Below are positions 1 to 7,751 of a DNA stretch of 15,430 bases, piece by piece; the first letter of the stretch is position 1; each line of letters opens with the position of its first letter. The stretch comes from Oceanospirillaceae bacterium. GTDB taxonomy: Bacteria > Pseudomonadota > Gammaproteobacteria > Pseudomonadales > Balneatricaceae. The notes under the pieces were generated by a model. That model saw only the letters and a list, made by a program, of their open reading frames with translations, had not been told where the DNA came from and searched no databases. The stretch is taken from contig JAGSHA010000033.1 of assembly GCA_023954795.1 (NCBI GenBank), positions 1 to 15,430 of the forward strand, written 5' to 3'. The position numbers and the translations under genes are program-made.

Positions 1-590
1 CCTTCGCTGCTCCAGCTGGCGCGTTCAGCGCAAAACCACTCCACAGCGAGCGGGTAGATCTGATGCTCACGCACATGTACTTTCTGCTGTAAGCTTTCAC
101 TACTATCATCCGGGTCTATGCTGACTCGTCCCTGAACAAGCGACGGGCCGCCATCCAGTTCTTCGGTGACAAAGTGTACGGTACAGCCATGCTCTGTATC
201 GCCCGCGTCTAAGGCGCGCTGGTGAGTGTGCAGGCCCTTGTACTTGGGCAATAGAGACGGGTGAATGTTGAGCATCCGGCCTTCGTAGTGGCGTACGAAT
301 TCTGGTGTCAGAATGCGCATGAATCCTGCCAATACGATCAGATCGGGTGTGTAGCCATCGATCAGCTGCATCATGGCTGCATCAAAGCTTTCACGGGAAT
401 CAAAGGCTTTGTGGTTCAGTACTTCGGTGGCGATATTGGCATTTGCAGCACGCTCAAGGCCGAAAACATCGGCTTTGTTGCTCAGTACTGCTACCACGTC
501 ACCATTGATGCGGCCGCTCTGGGTCGCATCAATGATTGCCTGAAGATTTGAACCGCTGCCGGAGATCAGGACAACGATCCGTTTAGACAT
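1..590 (-). CDS. purN: Phosphoribosylglycinamide formyltransferase, 3' end missing
   Basis: PurN transfers a formyl group from 10-formyl-tetrahydrofolate to GAR, giving FGAR in cytosolic IMP synthesis. I translated the minus strand from ATG at 590. It stays open for 196 codons and runs off the left edge, and the E. coli protein is about 212 residues, so only a short tail is missing. Visible hallmarks are the N-terminal phosphate-binding loop SGSGSNLQ (residues 10-17), the catalytic N108 and H110 in NIHPSLLP, and D146 in ELDGGP. They correspond to E. coli N106, H108 and D144. The visible end, QIYPLAVEWF, matches the family C-terminus. The start is supported by GAGG eight bases upstream, inside the end of purM. 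The stop codon of purM lies three bases before this ATG, so the two genes are surely co-transcribed and probably translationally coupled. Confidence 0.96.
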   Translation of the reverse strand, partial: MSKRIVVLISGSGSNLQAIIDATQSGRINGDVVAVLSNKADVFGLERAANANIATEVLNHKAFDSRESFDAAMMQLIDGYTPDLIVLAGFMRILTPEFVRHYEGRMLNIHPSLLPKYKGLHTHQRALDAGDTEHGCTVHFVTEELDGGPSLVQGRVSIDPDDSSESLQQKVHVREHQIYPLAVEWFCAERASWSSE

Positions 591-593
591 CAA

Positions 594-1652
594 TTACGCC
601 TCGGAACCGCGCAGTTCAACCTGTTCTTCGCCGTCTGCTGCGTTTTCGATCGTACCGATCACCCAGGCTTCTTCGCCTGCGTCTTTCAGTAGTTTCAATG
701 CATTGTCAGCCGCATCAGCAGGGACACAGATAACCATGCCTACACCACAGTTAAAGGTGCGGTACATTTCGGTTTTCTCTACATTGCCTTGAGCCTGCAG
801 CCACTGGAATACGCCTGGCAGCTGCCAGGAATCCAGATCGATAACTGCTTTAGCACTCTCAGGCAGAACGCGTGGGATGTTTTCCAGCAGGCCGCCACCG
901 GTAATGTGGGACAGTGCATTAACCTGGCTTTCTTTGATCAGTTTCAGCAGAGACTTCACGTAGATGCGGGTTGGCTCCATCAGTGCGTCAGCCAGTGGCT
1001 TGCCGTCGATGGTTTCATTCAGATCCGCGCCACGTACTTCGATGATCTTACGGATCAGAGAGTAGCCGTTGGAGTGAGGACCGGAAGAAGCCAGACCAAT
1101 CAGGGTGTCGCCGACCTTAACGTTGGAGCCGTCGATGATGTCATCTTCTTCAACAACACCAGTACAGAAACCTGCCAGATCGTAATCTTCGCCTTCATAC
1201 ATGCCCGGCATTTCAGCGGTTTCACCACCGACCAGTGCAGCGCCTGCCAGTTCGCAGCCTTTACCGATGCCGGTAACAACGTCTGCCGCCGTATCGATGT
1301 TCAGTGCGCCAGTTGCGTAGTAATCAAGGAAGAACAGGGGCTCAGCACCTGCAACAATCAGATCATTTACACACATCGCTACCAGATCGATACCGATAGT
1401 GTCATGTTTCTGCAGATCCATCGCCAGACGAAGCTTAGTTCCTACGCCGTCTGTACCGGAAACCAGTACCGGCTTTTTATAACCCTGTGGGATGCGGCAC
1501 AGTGCGCCAAAGCCACCTAGGCCGCCCATAACTTCAGGGCGTGCAGTGCTTTTCGCAACACCTTTAATACGATCAATCAGGGCGTTACCAGCGTCGATAT
1601 CAACGCCAGCATCTTTATAGCTCAGAGAAGTGTTGTCAGAACCGGTAGACAT
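594..1652 (-). CDS. purM: Phosphoribosylformylglycinamidine cyclo-ligase (AIR synthetase)
   Basis: PurM closes FGAM to AIR with ATP, the fifth step of purine synthesis. The 352-residue product is close to the usual 345. Near the N-terminus it has the family signature SYKDAGVDIDAGN (about residues 10-22). The glycine-rich ATP-binding segment follows, with GTDGVGTKL near residue 66, then D-V-MCVNDL, GGETAEMPGMY, the SSGPHSNGYSL loop and HITGGGL. It is the first gene of a purMN operon, with three bases before purN. Reading the minus strand, AAGG lies about ten bases before ATG. A possible -10 (TAGAAT on the minus strand, at 1713-1708) lies upstream, but no good -35 and no convincing PurR box are visible. 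It diverges from the DUF2066 operon. Confidence 0.97.
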   Translation of the reverse strand: MSTGSDNTSLSYKDAGVDIDAGNALIDRIKGVAKSTARPEVMGGLGGFGALCRIPQGYKKPVLVSGTDGVGTKLRLAMDLQKHDTIGIDLVAMCVNDLIVAGAEPLFFLDYYATGALNIDTAADVVTGIGKGCELAGAALVGGETAEMPGMYEGEDYDLAGFCTGVVEEDDIIDGSNVKVGDTLIGLASSGPHSNGYSLIRKIIEVRGADLNETIDGKPLADALMEPTRIYVKSLLKLIKESQVNALSHITGGGLLENIPRVLPESAKAVIDLDSWQLPGVFQWLQAQGNVEKTEMYRTFNCGVGMVICVPADAADNALKLLKDAGEEAWVIGTIENAADGEEQVELRGSEA

Positions 1653-1718
1653 GGAGTAGTAAACCTTTCACCTGCGTGAGGACAATTGGAGATAAATTTT
1701 CGCGTGTATTCTATCAGC

Positions 1719-1748
1719 TTGATGGTAGCCGGGCCATGATGTGATAAA
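1719..1748 (+). promoter_or_regulatory. Candidate sigma-70 promoter of the DUF2066-perM-hda operon
   Basis: TTGATG at 1719-1724 and GATAAA at 1743-1748 are 18 bases apart, with a TG two bases before the -10 (extended -10 form). The start would fall near 1755, giving a short leader of about 38 bases. It lies in the 140-bp divergent gap between purM and the DUF2066 gene. The match is moderate and was judged by eye. Confidence 0.35.
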
Positions 1749-1792
1749 GTTTAGGCCCGAAATTAGTCGATTCGCGTGATTTGAGCCGGTTC

Positions 1793-2857
1793 ATGGATAG
1801 TATTCGTGTCTTTTTTCTTTTTCTTCTGGTCATTATTAGCCCAATTTCAGTGGCAGAGGCCTCGGAAGAACTCTATAGCAGTGAGCAGTTGGTCTCCCGA
1901 CAGTTCGGTGAACCATCGCTAAAACAGGTACGTCAGGGATTGCAGGATGTACTGGTTAAAGTCGCCGGTAATCGAGATGTGCTTTCTAAACCGGTCATTC
2001 TGGAGCGAACGCGTAATGCAAAACGTATGCTGCAGCAGTTCGGTTACCGTGCAGCGCAACAAGCGATTGAACCTGACGGTCAAGCTAAAGTTGCTTATAT
2101 ACTCAAGCTGGATTTTGATTCGCGTGCTGTCGATCAAATGTTGGAGGCTGCAGGTGAGCGTCCTTTAGGCGCATTGCGACCTTCACTGGTGGTTTGGCTG
2201 GCTGCGCAGCAGCGTGGGCAGAGGGATTACGTCTCTCCCGATGGTTATATTTATGACAAAGTGAAGGCTGCCGCGGCGAAACGTGGATTGCCTTTGAGGC
2301 TTCCTTTGTTGGATCTTTCAGATCAGCGTGCGTTGCCGGTGAGTGACCTCTGGGGGCTGTTTGATTCCTCAATTTTGGATGCTTCGTCCCGTTATCGGGC
2401 TGATGCGGTGCTGGCGGGTCGCATGATACAAACCTCTTCGGGTAACTGGCGCTATGAGTGGCTGCTGTTGCAAGGGGGGAAGCCGCAACGGTTCTCTGGT
2501 AATGGATCATTGAACAGTGAAATTCCTGAGGTCATGGATCAGACCGCCGATAAGCTGTTTGCGGCATTGAAAGGCAGTGGCTTCAGTTATCGGTTGGAAG
2601 GGCTGGCAGTGCGGATCAGTAGCGTTAACACGCTGTCGGACTATATTGATATTGTTGATTATATGAAGTCGATTGCTGCGGTGACGGCGGTACATACCGT
2701 AATGATGCAGGAAAATACGCTGGAGCTGATGATTGAGCTGGACGGTAATCTTGAGCAGTTTGAGCATGCCCTTGGCTTGCAGCCGCAGTTGGTGCCGACC
2801 GAAAGCGTCGACCAGGATCTGACAGGTCTGACACTGAATTATCGCTGGTTGAGATAG
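1793..2857 (+). CDS. Exported DUF2066-family protein
   Basis: This conserved protein of unknown function is known to me as the DUF2066 family, usually found beside purM and hda in Pseudomonas-like genomes. From ATG at 1793 it has 354 residues. The N-terminus is a clear signal peptide: a short charged n-region (MDSIR), a hydrophobic run FFLFLLVIISPIS, and a likely cleavage around VAEA-SEEL. The mature protein should be periplasmic. No catalytic motif stands out; it is rich in Q, L and A, with repeated hydrophobic/charged alternation. An in-frame TTG at 1781 would add four residues, but it has no ribosome site, whereas GAG at 1784-1786 sits suitably before 1793. It is the first gene of a three-gene operon; perM starts four bases after its stop. 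Function unknown; a cell-envelope role is inferred only from export. Confidence 0.85.
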   Translation: MDSIRVFFLFLLVIISPISVAEASEELYSSEQLVSRQFGEPSLKQVRQGLQDVLVKVAGNRDVLSKPVILERTRNAKRMLQQFGYRAAQQAIEPDGQAKVAYILKLDFDSRAVDQMLEAAGERPLGALRPSLVVWLAAQQRGQRDYVSPDGYIYDKVKAAAAKRGLPLRLPLLDLSDQRALPVSDLWGLFDSSILDASSRYRADAVLAGRMIQTSSGNWRYEWLLLQGGKPQRFSGNGSLNSEIPEVMDQTADKLFAALKGSGFSYRLEGLAVRISSVNTLSDYIDIVDYMKSIAAVTAVHTVMMQENTLELMIELDGNLEQFEHALGLQPQLVPTESVDQDLTGLTLNYRWLR

Positions 2858-2861
2858 AAGT

Positions 2862-3944
2862 ATGCTGACCGGATCGCAACGTTGGTTTTTTCTGGTGGTA
2901 TCGCTCGTCCTTTGTGGCAGCGTTTATCTATTGGCTCCGATACTGACGCCTTTTCTGGCCGGTGCGCTGCTCGCATACCTGTGTGATCCGATGGCGGATC
3001 GTCTGGAGAATTGGGGTTGCTCGCGCACTACGTCTGTTGTGATTGTATTTGCTTTTCTGACGGTGTTGATGACCGCTGTTTTCTTGTTGTTTCTGCCTAA
3101 CTTAGGTCGCCAGATTCAGGTGCTAGTGCAGCAAATTCCCGAAGTCTTCCAGCTTGTTGAAAACCGGCTCTTGCCCTGGCTACAGTTTAATCTTGGGATT
3201 GATCCTGCTGCTATCGACATGAATATGCTCAAGCAGTTGATTCTGAAAGACTGGCAAAAGACCGGGGATATCATGGCACAGATCGCCGCAGGTATTACCC
3301 GTTCGGGTTTGGCGTTGGCGGGCTGGGTGGCCAACTTGGTGCTGATTCCAGTGGTTACTTTTTATCTGCTCCGCGACTGGGATGTCATGATGGATAAAAT
3401 TCAGCGTCTTTTACCGCGTAATGTTGAACCCAGAGTATCGCTGTGGGCGAACGAATGTGATGAAGTGCTGGGGGCCTTTATGAAAGGCCAGCTGCTGGTG
3501 ATGTTTGCGCTTGGCGTGGTGTATGCGATAGGCCTTTGGCTTGTAGGGCTTGATCTCGCGCTGCTTATTGGTATGCTGGCGGGCCTCGCGAGTATCGTTC
3601 CCTATATGGGATTTATAATCGGTATCGCTGCTGCGGTGATTGCAGCCCTGATTCAGTTTAGCGACCCAACGATATTGCTATGGGTTGGACTGGTGTTTGC
3701 CATTGGGCAGGCACTTGAAGGGATGTTGCTAACACCGTTGCTGGTTGGTGATAAAATTGGTTTACATCCGGTTGCTGTCATCTTTGCCATTATGGCAGGG
3801 GGACAGTTGTTTGGGTTTGTGGGTGTGTTGCTGGCTTTGCCGGTGGCCGCAGTGATTATGGTGTTGCTACGCCATCTGCATGAAGGTTATAAAGGAAGCA
3901 GTCTTTATACCCATGAGAAGCCCGAGGATAGTTCGATCTCATAA
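2862..3944 (+). CDS. perM: PerM / AI-2E-family membrane transporter
   Basis: This inner-membrane protein of 360 residues fits the family's usual size (E. coli PerM is about 350). It has two N-terminal hydrophobic hairpins (about residues 7-35 and 60-80), then a soluble stretch (LGRQIQVLVQQIPEVFQLVENRLLPWL and onward). A membrane segment near 150-170 with the family-typical VTFYLLRDWD follows, and then four or more C-terminal helices with GLDLALLIGMLAGLASIVPYMGF and the late P-L-L-VGDKIGLHPV motif. These are hallmarks of the AI-2E transporter superfamily. The substrate is not known from sequence: some members export autoinducer-2, others are Na+/H+ antiporters, and PerM itself is a putative permease. 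It sits between an exported DUF2066 protein and hda, and its TAA directly abuts the hda ATG. Confidence 0.88.
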   Translation: MLTGSQRWFFLVVSLVLCGSVYLLAPILTPFLAGALLAYLCDPMADRLENWGCSRTTSVVIVFAFLTVLMTAVFLLFLPNLGRQIQVLVQQIPEVFQLVENRLLPWLQFNLGIDPAAIDMNMLKQLILKDWQKTGDIMAQIAAGITRSGLALAGWVANLVLIPVVTFYLLRDWDVMMDKIQRLLPRNVEPRVSLWANECDEVLGAFMKGQLLVMFALGVVYAIGLWLVGLDLALLIGMLAGLASIVPYMGFIIGIAAAVIAALIQFSDPTILLWVGLVFAIGQALEGMLLTPLLVGDKIGLHPVAVIFAIMAGGQLFGFVGVLLALPVAAVIMVLLRHLHEGYKGSSLYTHEKPEDSSIS

Positions 3945-4649
3945 ATGAACAGTCATATTCCGTTTCAGATCCCTTTAAGTGTCAGCCTGCGTGACGATGC
4001 GCGGTTTGAAAACTACGGTCCACAGGGCAATGAGCTGGCTTGTGCCACGCTGAAGTCTGCTGCTCGGGGCGAAGGGGAGCCGTTTCTCTACATCTGGGGA
4101 GATGAAGGTGTCGGTTGCACCCATCTTCTGCAAGCGTCCTACTATAAAGCTCAGGATTTGAAGCGCAGCGCTGCCTATTTGCCGCTCGATGAGCTGGAGT
4201 TGATGGGTCCTGGCGTTTTGGCGGGAATGGAGCGCCTTGACCTGGTCTGTCTGGACAACGTTCAGGCGGTTATAGGTGACGCAAAGTGGGAAGAAGGGCT
4301 GTTTCACTTCTTTAATCGAATGCGTCAGGAAAACCACCACTTAGTGATGGCCGCTGTTGAAGCGCCAAAACTGCTGGGGGTAAAGCTGCCTGATCTTGAA
4401 TCCCGGCTCAACTGGGGAATTACCTGCCAGATTCACTCCCTTGCGGATGAATACCGTCGCGATGTGTTTGTGAAACGTGCCGCCGCCCGTGGTATTGAGC
4501 TGACAGACGATGTGGTGAAGTTTCTGTTTTCCCATTCCAGTCATGAAATGCGTGATCTGTTGGACCTTCTGGACAAGCTAGATCAGGCTTCACTGAGCGC
4601 AAAGCGTAAAGTAACCATTCCCTTTGTGAAGGAAGTGACGGGGATGTAA
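3945..4649 (+). CDS. hda: Hda, DnaA regulatory inactivator
   Basis: Hda binds the DNA-loaded sliding clamp and stimulates ATP hydrolysis by DnaA, stopping re-initiation of replication. The 234-residue AAA+ protein has the expected order of parts: N-terminal clamp-binding motif QIPLSV (residues 8-13), Walker A-like loop GDEGVGCTH (52-60), Walker B LVCLDN (100-105), the arginine-finger motif SRL with R154, and the family C-terminus KVTIPFVKE. In the Walker A loop the usual lysine is cysteine 58; E. coli Hda also lacks this lysine (it has Arg), so the loss fits an ADP-bound regulator. Its ATG follows the perM stop with no gap. The nearest purine-rich site (GAGG, 3924-3927) is 17 bases upstream, too far for normal use, so translation is probably coupled to perM. 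Confidence 0.95.
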   Translation: MNSHIPFQIPLSVSLRDDARFENYGPQGNELACATLKSAARGEGEPFLYIWGDEGVGCTHLLQASYYKAQDLKRSAAYLPLDELELMGPGVLAGMERLDLVCLDNVQAVIGDAKWEEGLFHFFNRMRQENHHLVMAAVEAPKLLGVKLPDLESRLNWGITCQIHSLADEYRRDVFVKRAAARGIELTDDVVKFLFSHSSHEMRDLLDLLDKLDQASLSAKRKVTIPFVKEVTGM

Positions 4650-4657
4650 CACCCGTC
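4637..4657 (+). terminator. Hairpin at the end of hda, weak terminator candidate
   Basis: GACGGG (4637-4642) pairs with CCCGTC (4652-4657) across a nine-base loop that holds the hda stop codon. Only a short CTTTAG tail follows, so it is at best a weak intrinsic terminator. It sits in the ten-base gap between the convergent hda and aminotransferase genes and just reaches the latter's side. Confidence 0.3.
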
Positions 4658-4659
4658 CT

Positions 4660-5868
4660 TTAGCTTCCGGTTTGGCGCTGAACGGCTTTTAATGCTTCAC
4701 AAATACGTTCTACATTCTTTTCGTTGATTCCCGCTACGTTGATGCGCCCCCCCATGCCTATGTATAGCGAATATTTCTCGCGTAGCTCTGATAATTGCGC
4801 CTCTGACAGCCCCAGATAGCTGAACATGCCTCTCTGGTGGTTTAAAAAGCGATAGTGCCATGCGGTCGTCCCGTTAAGTGAATCCGTGAGTAGCTTGCGA
4901 CAATCGCTGATACGCAATCGGGCTTTGTTTAATTCTTTACGCCATTGCTGGTTCAGTTCTTCGCTTTCCAGGATCGTGGTGACGATTGACGCTCCATGTC
5001 CCGGTGGCATGTAGTAGTTTCCGCAGATCAGATTAAGTGCTTCCTGTTGCACATCCTGAGTGATTGTCTTGTCTTTACAGCGAATGATTAGCGCGCCGGT
5101 ACGTTCGAAGTAAATGCCAAATGTCTTGGATGCGGAGTAGGTGAGTAACCACTCTTTATGATGGCGTTGAATCACGCGGATGCCTAACAAGTCGCTTTCT
5201 AATCCTGTACAGAGCCCGTGATACGCCAGGTCCAGCAAGGGGGTCAGTTTAAGGTTAAGCATCAGGGAGGAGAGCTCTTCCCATTGCTGCAAATTAAGAT
5301 CACAGCCGCATGGGTTATGGCCGGCGACCTGGATGACCACAACATCTCCCGGAGCTGCATCGCGCAGATCCTCTTTCATGCCTTCGAAATCAAGGCCGCG
5401 TTTGATGGGATCAAAATAGCGGTAATAGCCCAACTGCAGGCCGGCTGAGCTAAAAATAGGTCGGTGAGTTACCCACGGAGGGTTGGAAAGCCAGAGTGTC
5501 GCGTGCGGATTAGCGTGTGCGATGAGATCACCCGCAACACGGAGTGCACCGGTACCGCCTGGCGTTTGTAGGGTACAGAGTGTTTCAGGCAGTGCGGACT
5601 CTCGTGTCAGCTGATCAGCAAATAGAAGATTGGTCACTGACGCGTTAAATTTCGGATCACCAGCGGGTCCAAGATACGCTTTACTGTGTTCGTGTTTGAG
5701 TAAGTATGTCTCGGCTTGCTTAACCGCCTTCAAAATCGGTGTACGGCCTTTATTGTCGCGGTACACGCCTATGCCCAGATCGATTTTCTCAGGGTTTGGA
5801 TCGGCATGATATTGCGCCAACAGCATCAGAATCGGATCGGTTGGGCCTACGTCTATCGTTTGCAGCAT
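4660..5868 (-). CDS. Aspartate/aromatic aminotransferase, class I, PLP-dependent
   Basis: This PLP enzyme of 402 residues is likely to transfer the amino group between aspartate or aromatic amino acids and 2-oxoglutarate. The fold-type I landmarks are all present: W132 in the NPPW stacking motif, N185 in GHNPCG, D213 and Y216 in LDLAYHG (cofactor ring and phosphate contacts), the Schiff-base lysine K248 in SASKTFGIY, R256 in FERTG and the substrate-carboxylate arginine R375 in GGRINVAG. Several positions differ from AspC/TyrB: SASKTFGIYFER in place of S-SKNFGLYNER, and YLGPAGD in place of YLG-DG. It is therefore a divergent subgroup and substrate choice is uncertain. The start is well supported by GGGAGGT seven bases before ATG. 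It lies downstream of the fan1-type gene across 74 bases with no clear terminator, so co-transcription is possible. Confidence 0.9.
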   Translation of the reverse strand: MLQTIDVGPTDPILMLLAQYHADPNPEKIDLGIGVYRDNKGRTPILKAVKQAETYLLKHEHSKAYLGPAGDPKFNASVTNLLFADQLTRESALPETLCTLQTPGGTGALRVAGDLIAHANPHATLWLSNPPWVTHRPIFSSAGLQLGYYRYFDPIKRGLDFEGMKEDLRDAAPGDVVVIQVAGHNPCGCDLNLQQWEELSSLMLNLKLTPLLDLAYHGLCTGLESDLLGIRVIQRHHKEWLLTYSASKTFGIYFERTGALIIRCKDKTITQDVQQEALNLICGNYYMPPGHGASIVTTILESEELNQQWRKELNKARLRISDCRKLLTDSLNGTTAWHYRFLNHQRGMFSYLGLSEAQLSELREKYSLYIGMGGRINVAGINEKNVERICEALKAVQRQTGS

Positions 5869-5942
5869 AACAAGACCTCCCTTGTGGTCTGCCTACTCTC
5901 TGTCAGCTTAGACCATTAGGCATACTTGAGAGGTCCGGATGC

Positions 5943-7577
5943 TTAGGTTGGGCGGGTAACCCAACTGACCTGATACCGGATCCCGCATGAGTCGAACAGA
6001 CGTAGCCAGCGTTTTTGCGAGTTTTGCAGCTGGTCGCCGGGGCCTTTGACTTCGACTAACAAGTAATCATCGCTATGGTTATGCCACAGGAACAGGTCGG
6101 GAAAGCCGGATCGATAAGCTTGAGGGTCAAAGCAGATTTTCTCCATAATCATCAGTAGCTTATGCTGTGGGATGCGTTGGCAAAGGAGGCTGATATGATC
6201 TGGCTCGCAGCGCTTCCAATTGATAAAGGGGTTCGCGATCCCGAGATGTTCGGAGTATTGCCCGGAGATCTCTTCTAGAAGGTTAATCCCTTGCAGTTGA
6301 TGGAGCCGATCCTGAAATATCGGGTATCGCCGCTGGCTGAATGCAGGGCTATTAAAATCCAATGGGGCCTGTTGATAGGGGTGGCTGAAGGCACCTTCCA
6401 GCGGCGCAAAAATCTGGTGCCAGAATAGCAGTCCAAACAGCGCATTAAACAGTTCGTTTTCACACCAGATACCATCGTAGCCTAATGCCTGGTAGTGAGT
6501 GATAACTTGCAGTTCTACCCGCTGTTTATCGTCATCCAGAATCAGTTGTTCGCTGTTGAATTGCTCGGTAACACGACGCACCGGGGGACCGCCCAGTTTG
6601 CGTTGAATCCTCGGTGTAAAACTTTGGCAGAACACTTCTTCGTCTGCGCTAAGAGGCTGTTCTGCCAGCTGATTGCAACGGCTCAGGGCCTGTCTAAAAA
6701 GCTGTTGATTGAACAGTGTGCGGACATGGCGTTCTCGGTTGGGTGGTAGGGATGCTGAAGCATACAGTTCGGTTGCAGCGGAGAGGTTTTTGTCGCGCTC
6801 TAGCCGTTGTCCGACGGCTTTAATCAATCGGTTGCGTTTCAGTTCCAACCGTTGGTTGTGCGCAGGACAGAGCAGTATTTTAAATTGCTCGTCATTTGGC
6901 AGTATTGAGTCTTCCAGCTGCTGGTTGATCTGGTCGAATAAAAGATATCGGTCAACATCTTCCGCACGGTTAAATGCGCGGGTGTTCTGATCGAGCGGAT
7001 AGCTTTCAAATTGCATAATTCCCAGATCGCTGACCACAAACTGAGACAGGTCCTGATAGAGATTGCCAAAGTAGATCAGTCGAAAGCGTTCTAAACTGTC
7101 GCGACAGTGCGGGAAAAGGACCGGGACAGGTATAAACCGTTGCCATACAGAGTGTTCGACAGCGGTATCGCCCAGTTGTGAAATCAGCGTATCTGTCAGC
7201 GCTGACTTACTGGACGAACCTTTTAGCTGAAGGACTGATTTCAGCTCTTTGGCGGTTAACAAATTGCTGATGTCGACTGCCGCCAGGTTGGGATTAATCT
7301 TCAGTAGTTCATGTTCCGCCAGCTGTAGAGCAGCAGTGTCCAGCGAGTCGATTTCGGGATAGGCAAGTTTGTCGAGACGAAAAAAAGTTGCTCGGCGACA
7401 GATCAGGCGTACATAGAGTTGCTGGGCATCTGTCTCCAGCTGGCGATAGTGCTCCAGAAACTTAAGATCCTGCGGGCGTAACAGGTCGAGATGCAACGTA
7501 CTGATGGTTTCCATCAGCTGATTAAAATTATGCAGGTAGTAGAGTGGGTCGACGTCGTTGCTCAGGTTCTGGGCCAA
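5943..7577 (-). CDS. fan1: FAN1-type structure-specific nuclease with VRR-NUC domain
   Basis: FAN1 cuts branched and flap DNA and helps unhook interstrand crosslinks. The 544-residue protein shows the bacterial FAN1 layout: an N-terminal helical segment starting around PLYYLHNF (11-18), a SAP-like DNA-binding helix pair (about 103-136, LLTAKELKSVLQLKG), a long helical middle (about 220-340) and the C-terminal VRR-NUC nuclease. The metal/catalytic set is intact: E373 in CENELFNALFGLLFW, then D494 in FPDLFLW and E509-V-K511 in LVEVKGPGDQL. This matches the spacing of human D960/E975/K977. The only in-frame start before a stop is TTG at 7577, with no strong ribosome site. The next ATG (residue 22) would cut into the conserved YYLHNF region, so TTG is preferred. 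Length agrees with the Pseudomonas homologue (about 560). Confidence 0.93.
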   Translation of the reverse strand: MAQNLSNDVDPLYYLHNFNQLMETISTLHLDLLRPQDLKFLEHYRQLETDAQQLYVRLICRRATFFRLDKLAYPEIDSLDTAALQLAEHELLKINPNLAAVDISNLLTAKELKSVLQLKGSSSKSALTDTLISQLGDTAVEHSVWQRFIPVPVLFPHCRDSLERFRLIYFGNLYQDLSQFVVSDLGIMQFESYPLDQNTRAFNRAEDVDRYLLFDQINQQLEDSILPNDEQFKILLCPAHNQRLELKRNRLIKAVGQRLERDKNLSAATELYASASLPPNRERHVRTLFNQQLFRQALSRCNQLAEQPLSADEEVFCQSFTPRIQRKLGGPPVRRVTEQFNSEQLILDDDKQRVELQVITHYQALGYDGIWCENELFNALFGLLFWHQIFAPLEGAFSHPYQQAPLDFNSPAFSQRRYPIFQDRLHQLQGINLLEEISGQYSEHLGIANPFINWKRCEPDHISLLCQRIPQHKLLMIMEKICFDPQAYRSGFPDLFLWHNHSDDYLLVEVKGPGDQLQNSQKRWLRLFDSCGIRYQVSWVTRPT

Positions 7578-7751
7578 TTTTTCGATTCTCGATCATTGGA
7601 ATTCAGACTTATTGTACGTAATCCTCGAGCGGTCGGGGATATCGAAGACTAAACTTGCACTCTAAAGGAGGTAGGGCTGCACTCGATTGGAGAGTTGATT
7701 GCAATTATGGTCCTGCTCACGCAAGATCCCCCCTTTTTTGAGGCCAGATCT
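7578..7751. other. Divergent gap with a stray perfect Shine-Dalgarno sequence
   Basis: This 174-bp gap separates the fan1-type gene and the pseudouridine synthase. It holds AAAGGAGGT at 7664-7672, a full-length anti-16S match with no ATG, GTG or TTG at a workable distance. The only in-frame candidate nearby is CTG at 7677. A C6T6 run (7728-7739) sits just before the real ribosome site. On the minus strand TACAAT (7616-7611) is a possible -10 for fan1, without a good -35. Confidence 0.4.

Noticed and set aside
789..1520. Open frame opposite purM (243 residues), and similar ones opposite purN and pheA
   Set aside because: They mirror strongly conserved genes; their sequences are rich in His, Gln and Cys with no domain and no ribosome site.
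1690..1706. PurR-like box in the purM leader
   Set aside because: Only about ten of sixteen bases match the E. coli operator and the symmetry is poor.
1731..1757. GGGCC ... GGCCC dyad before the DUF2066 gene
   Set aside because: Five-base arms with a long unpaired spacer across the -10 are within chance expectation.
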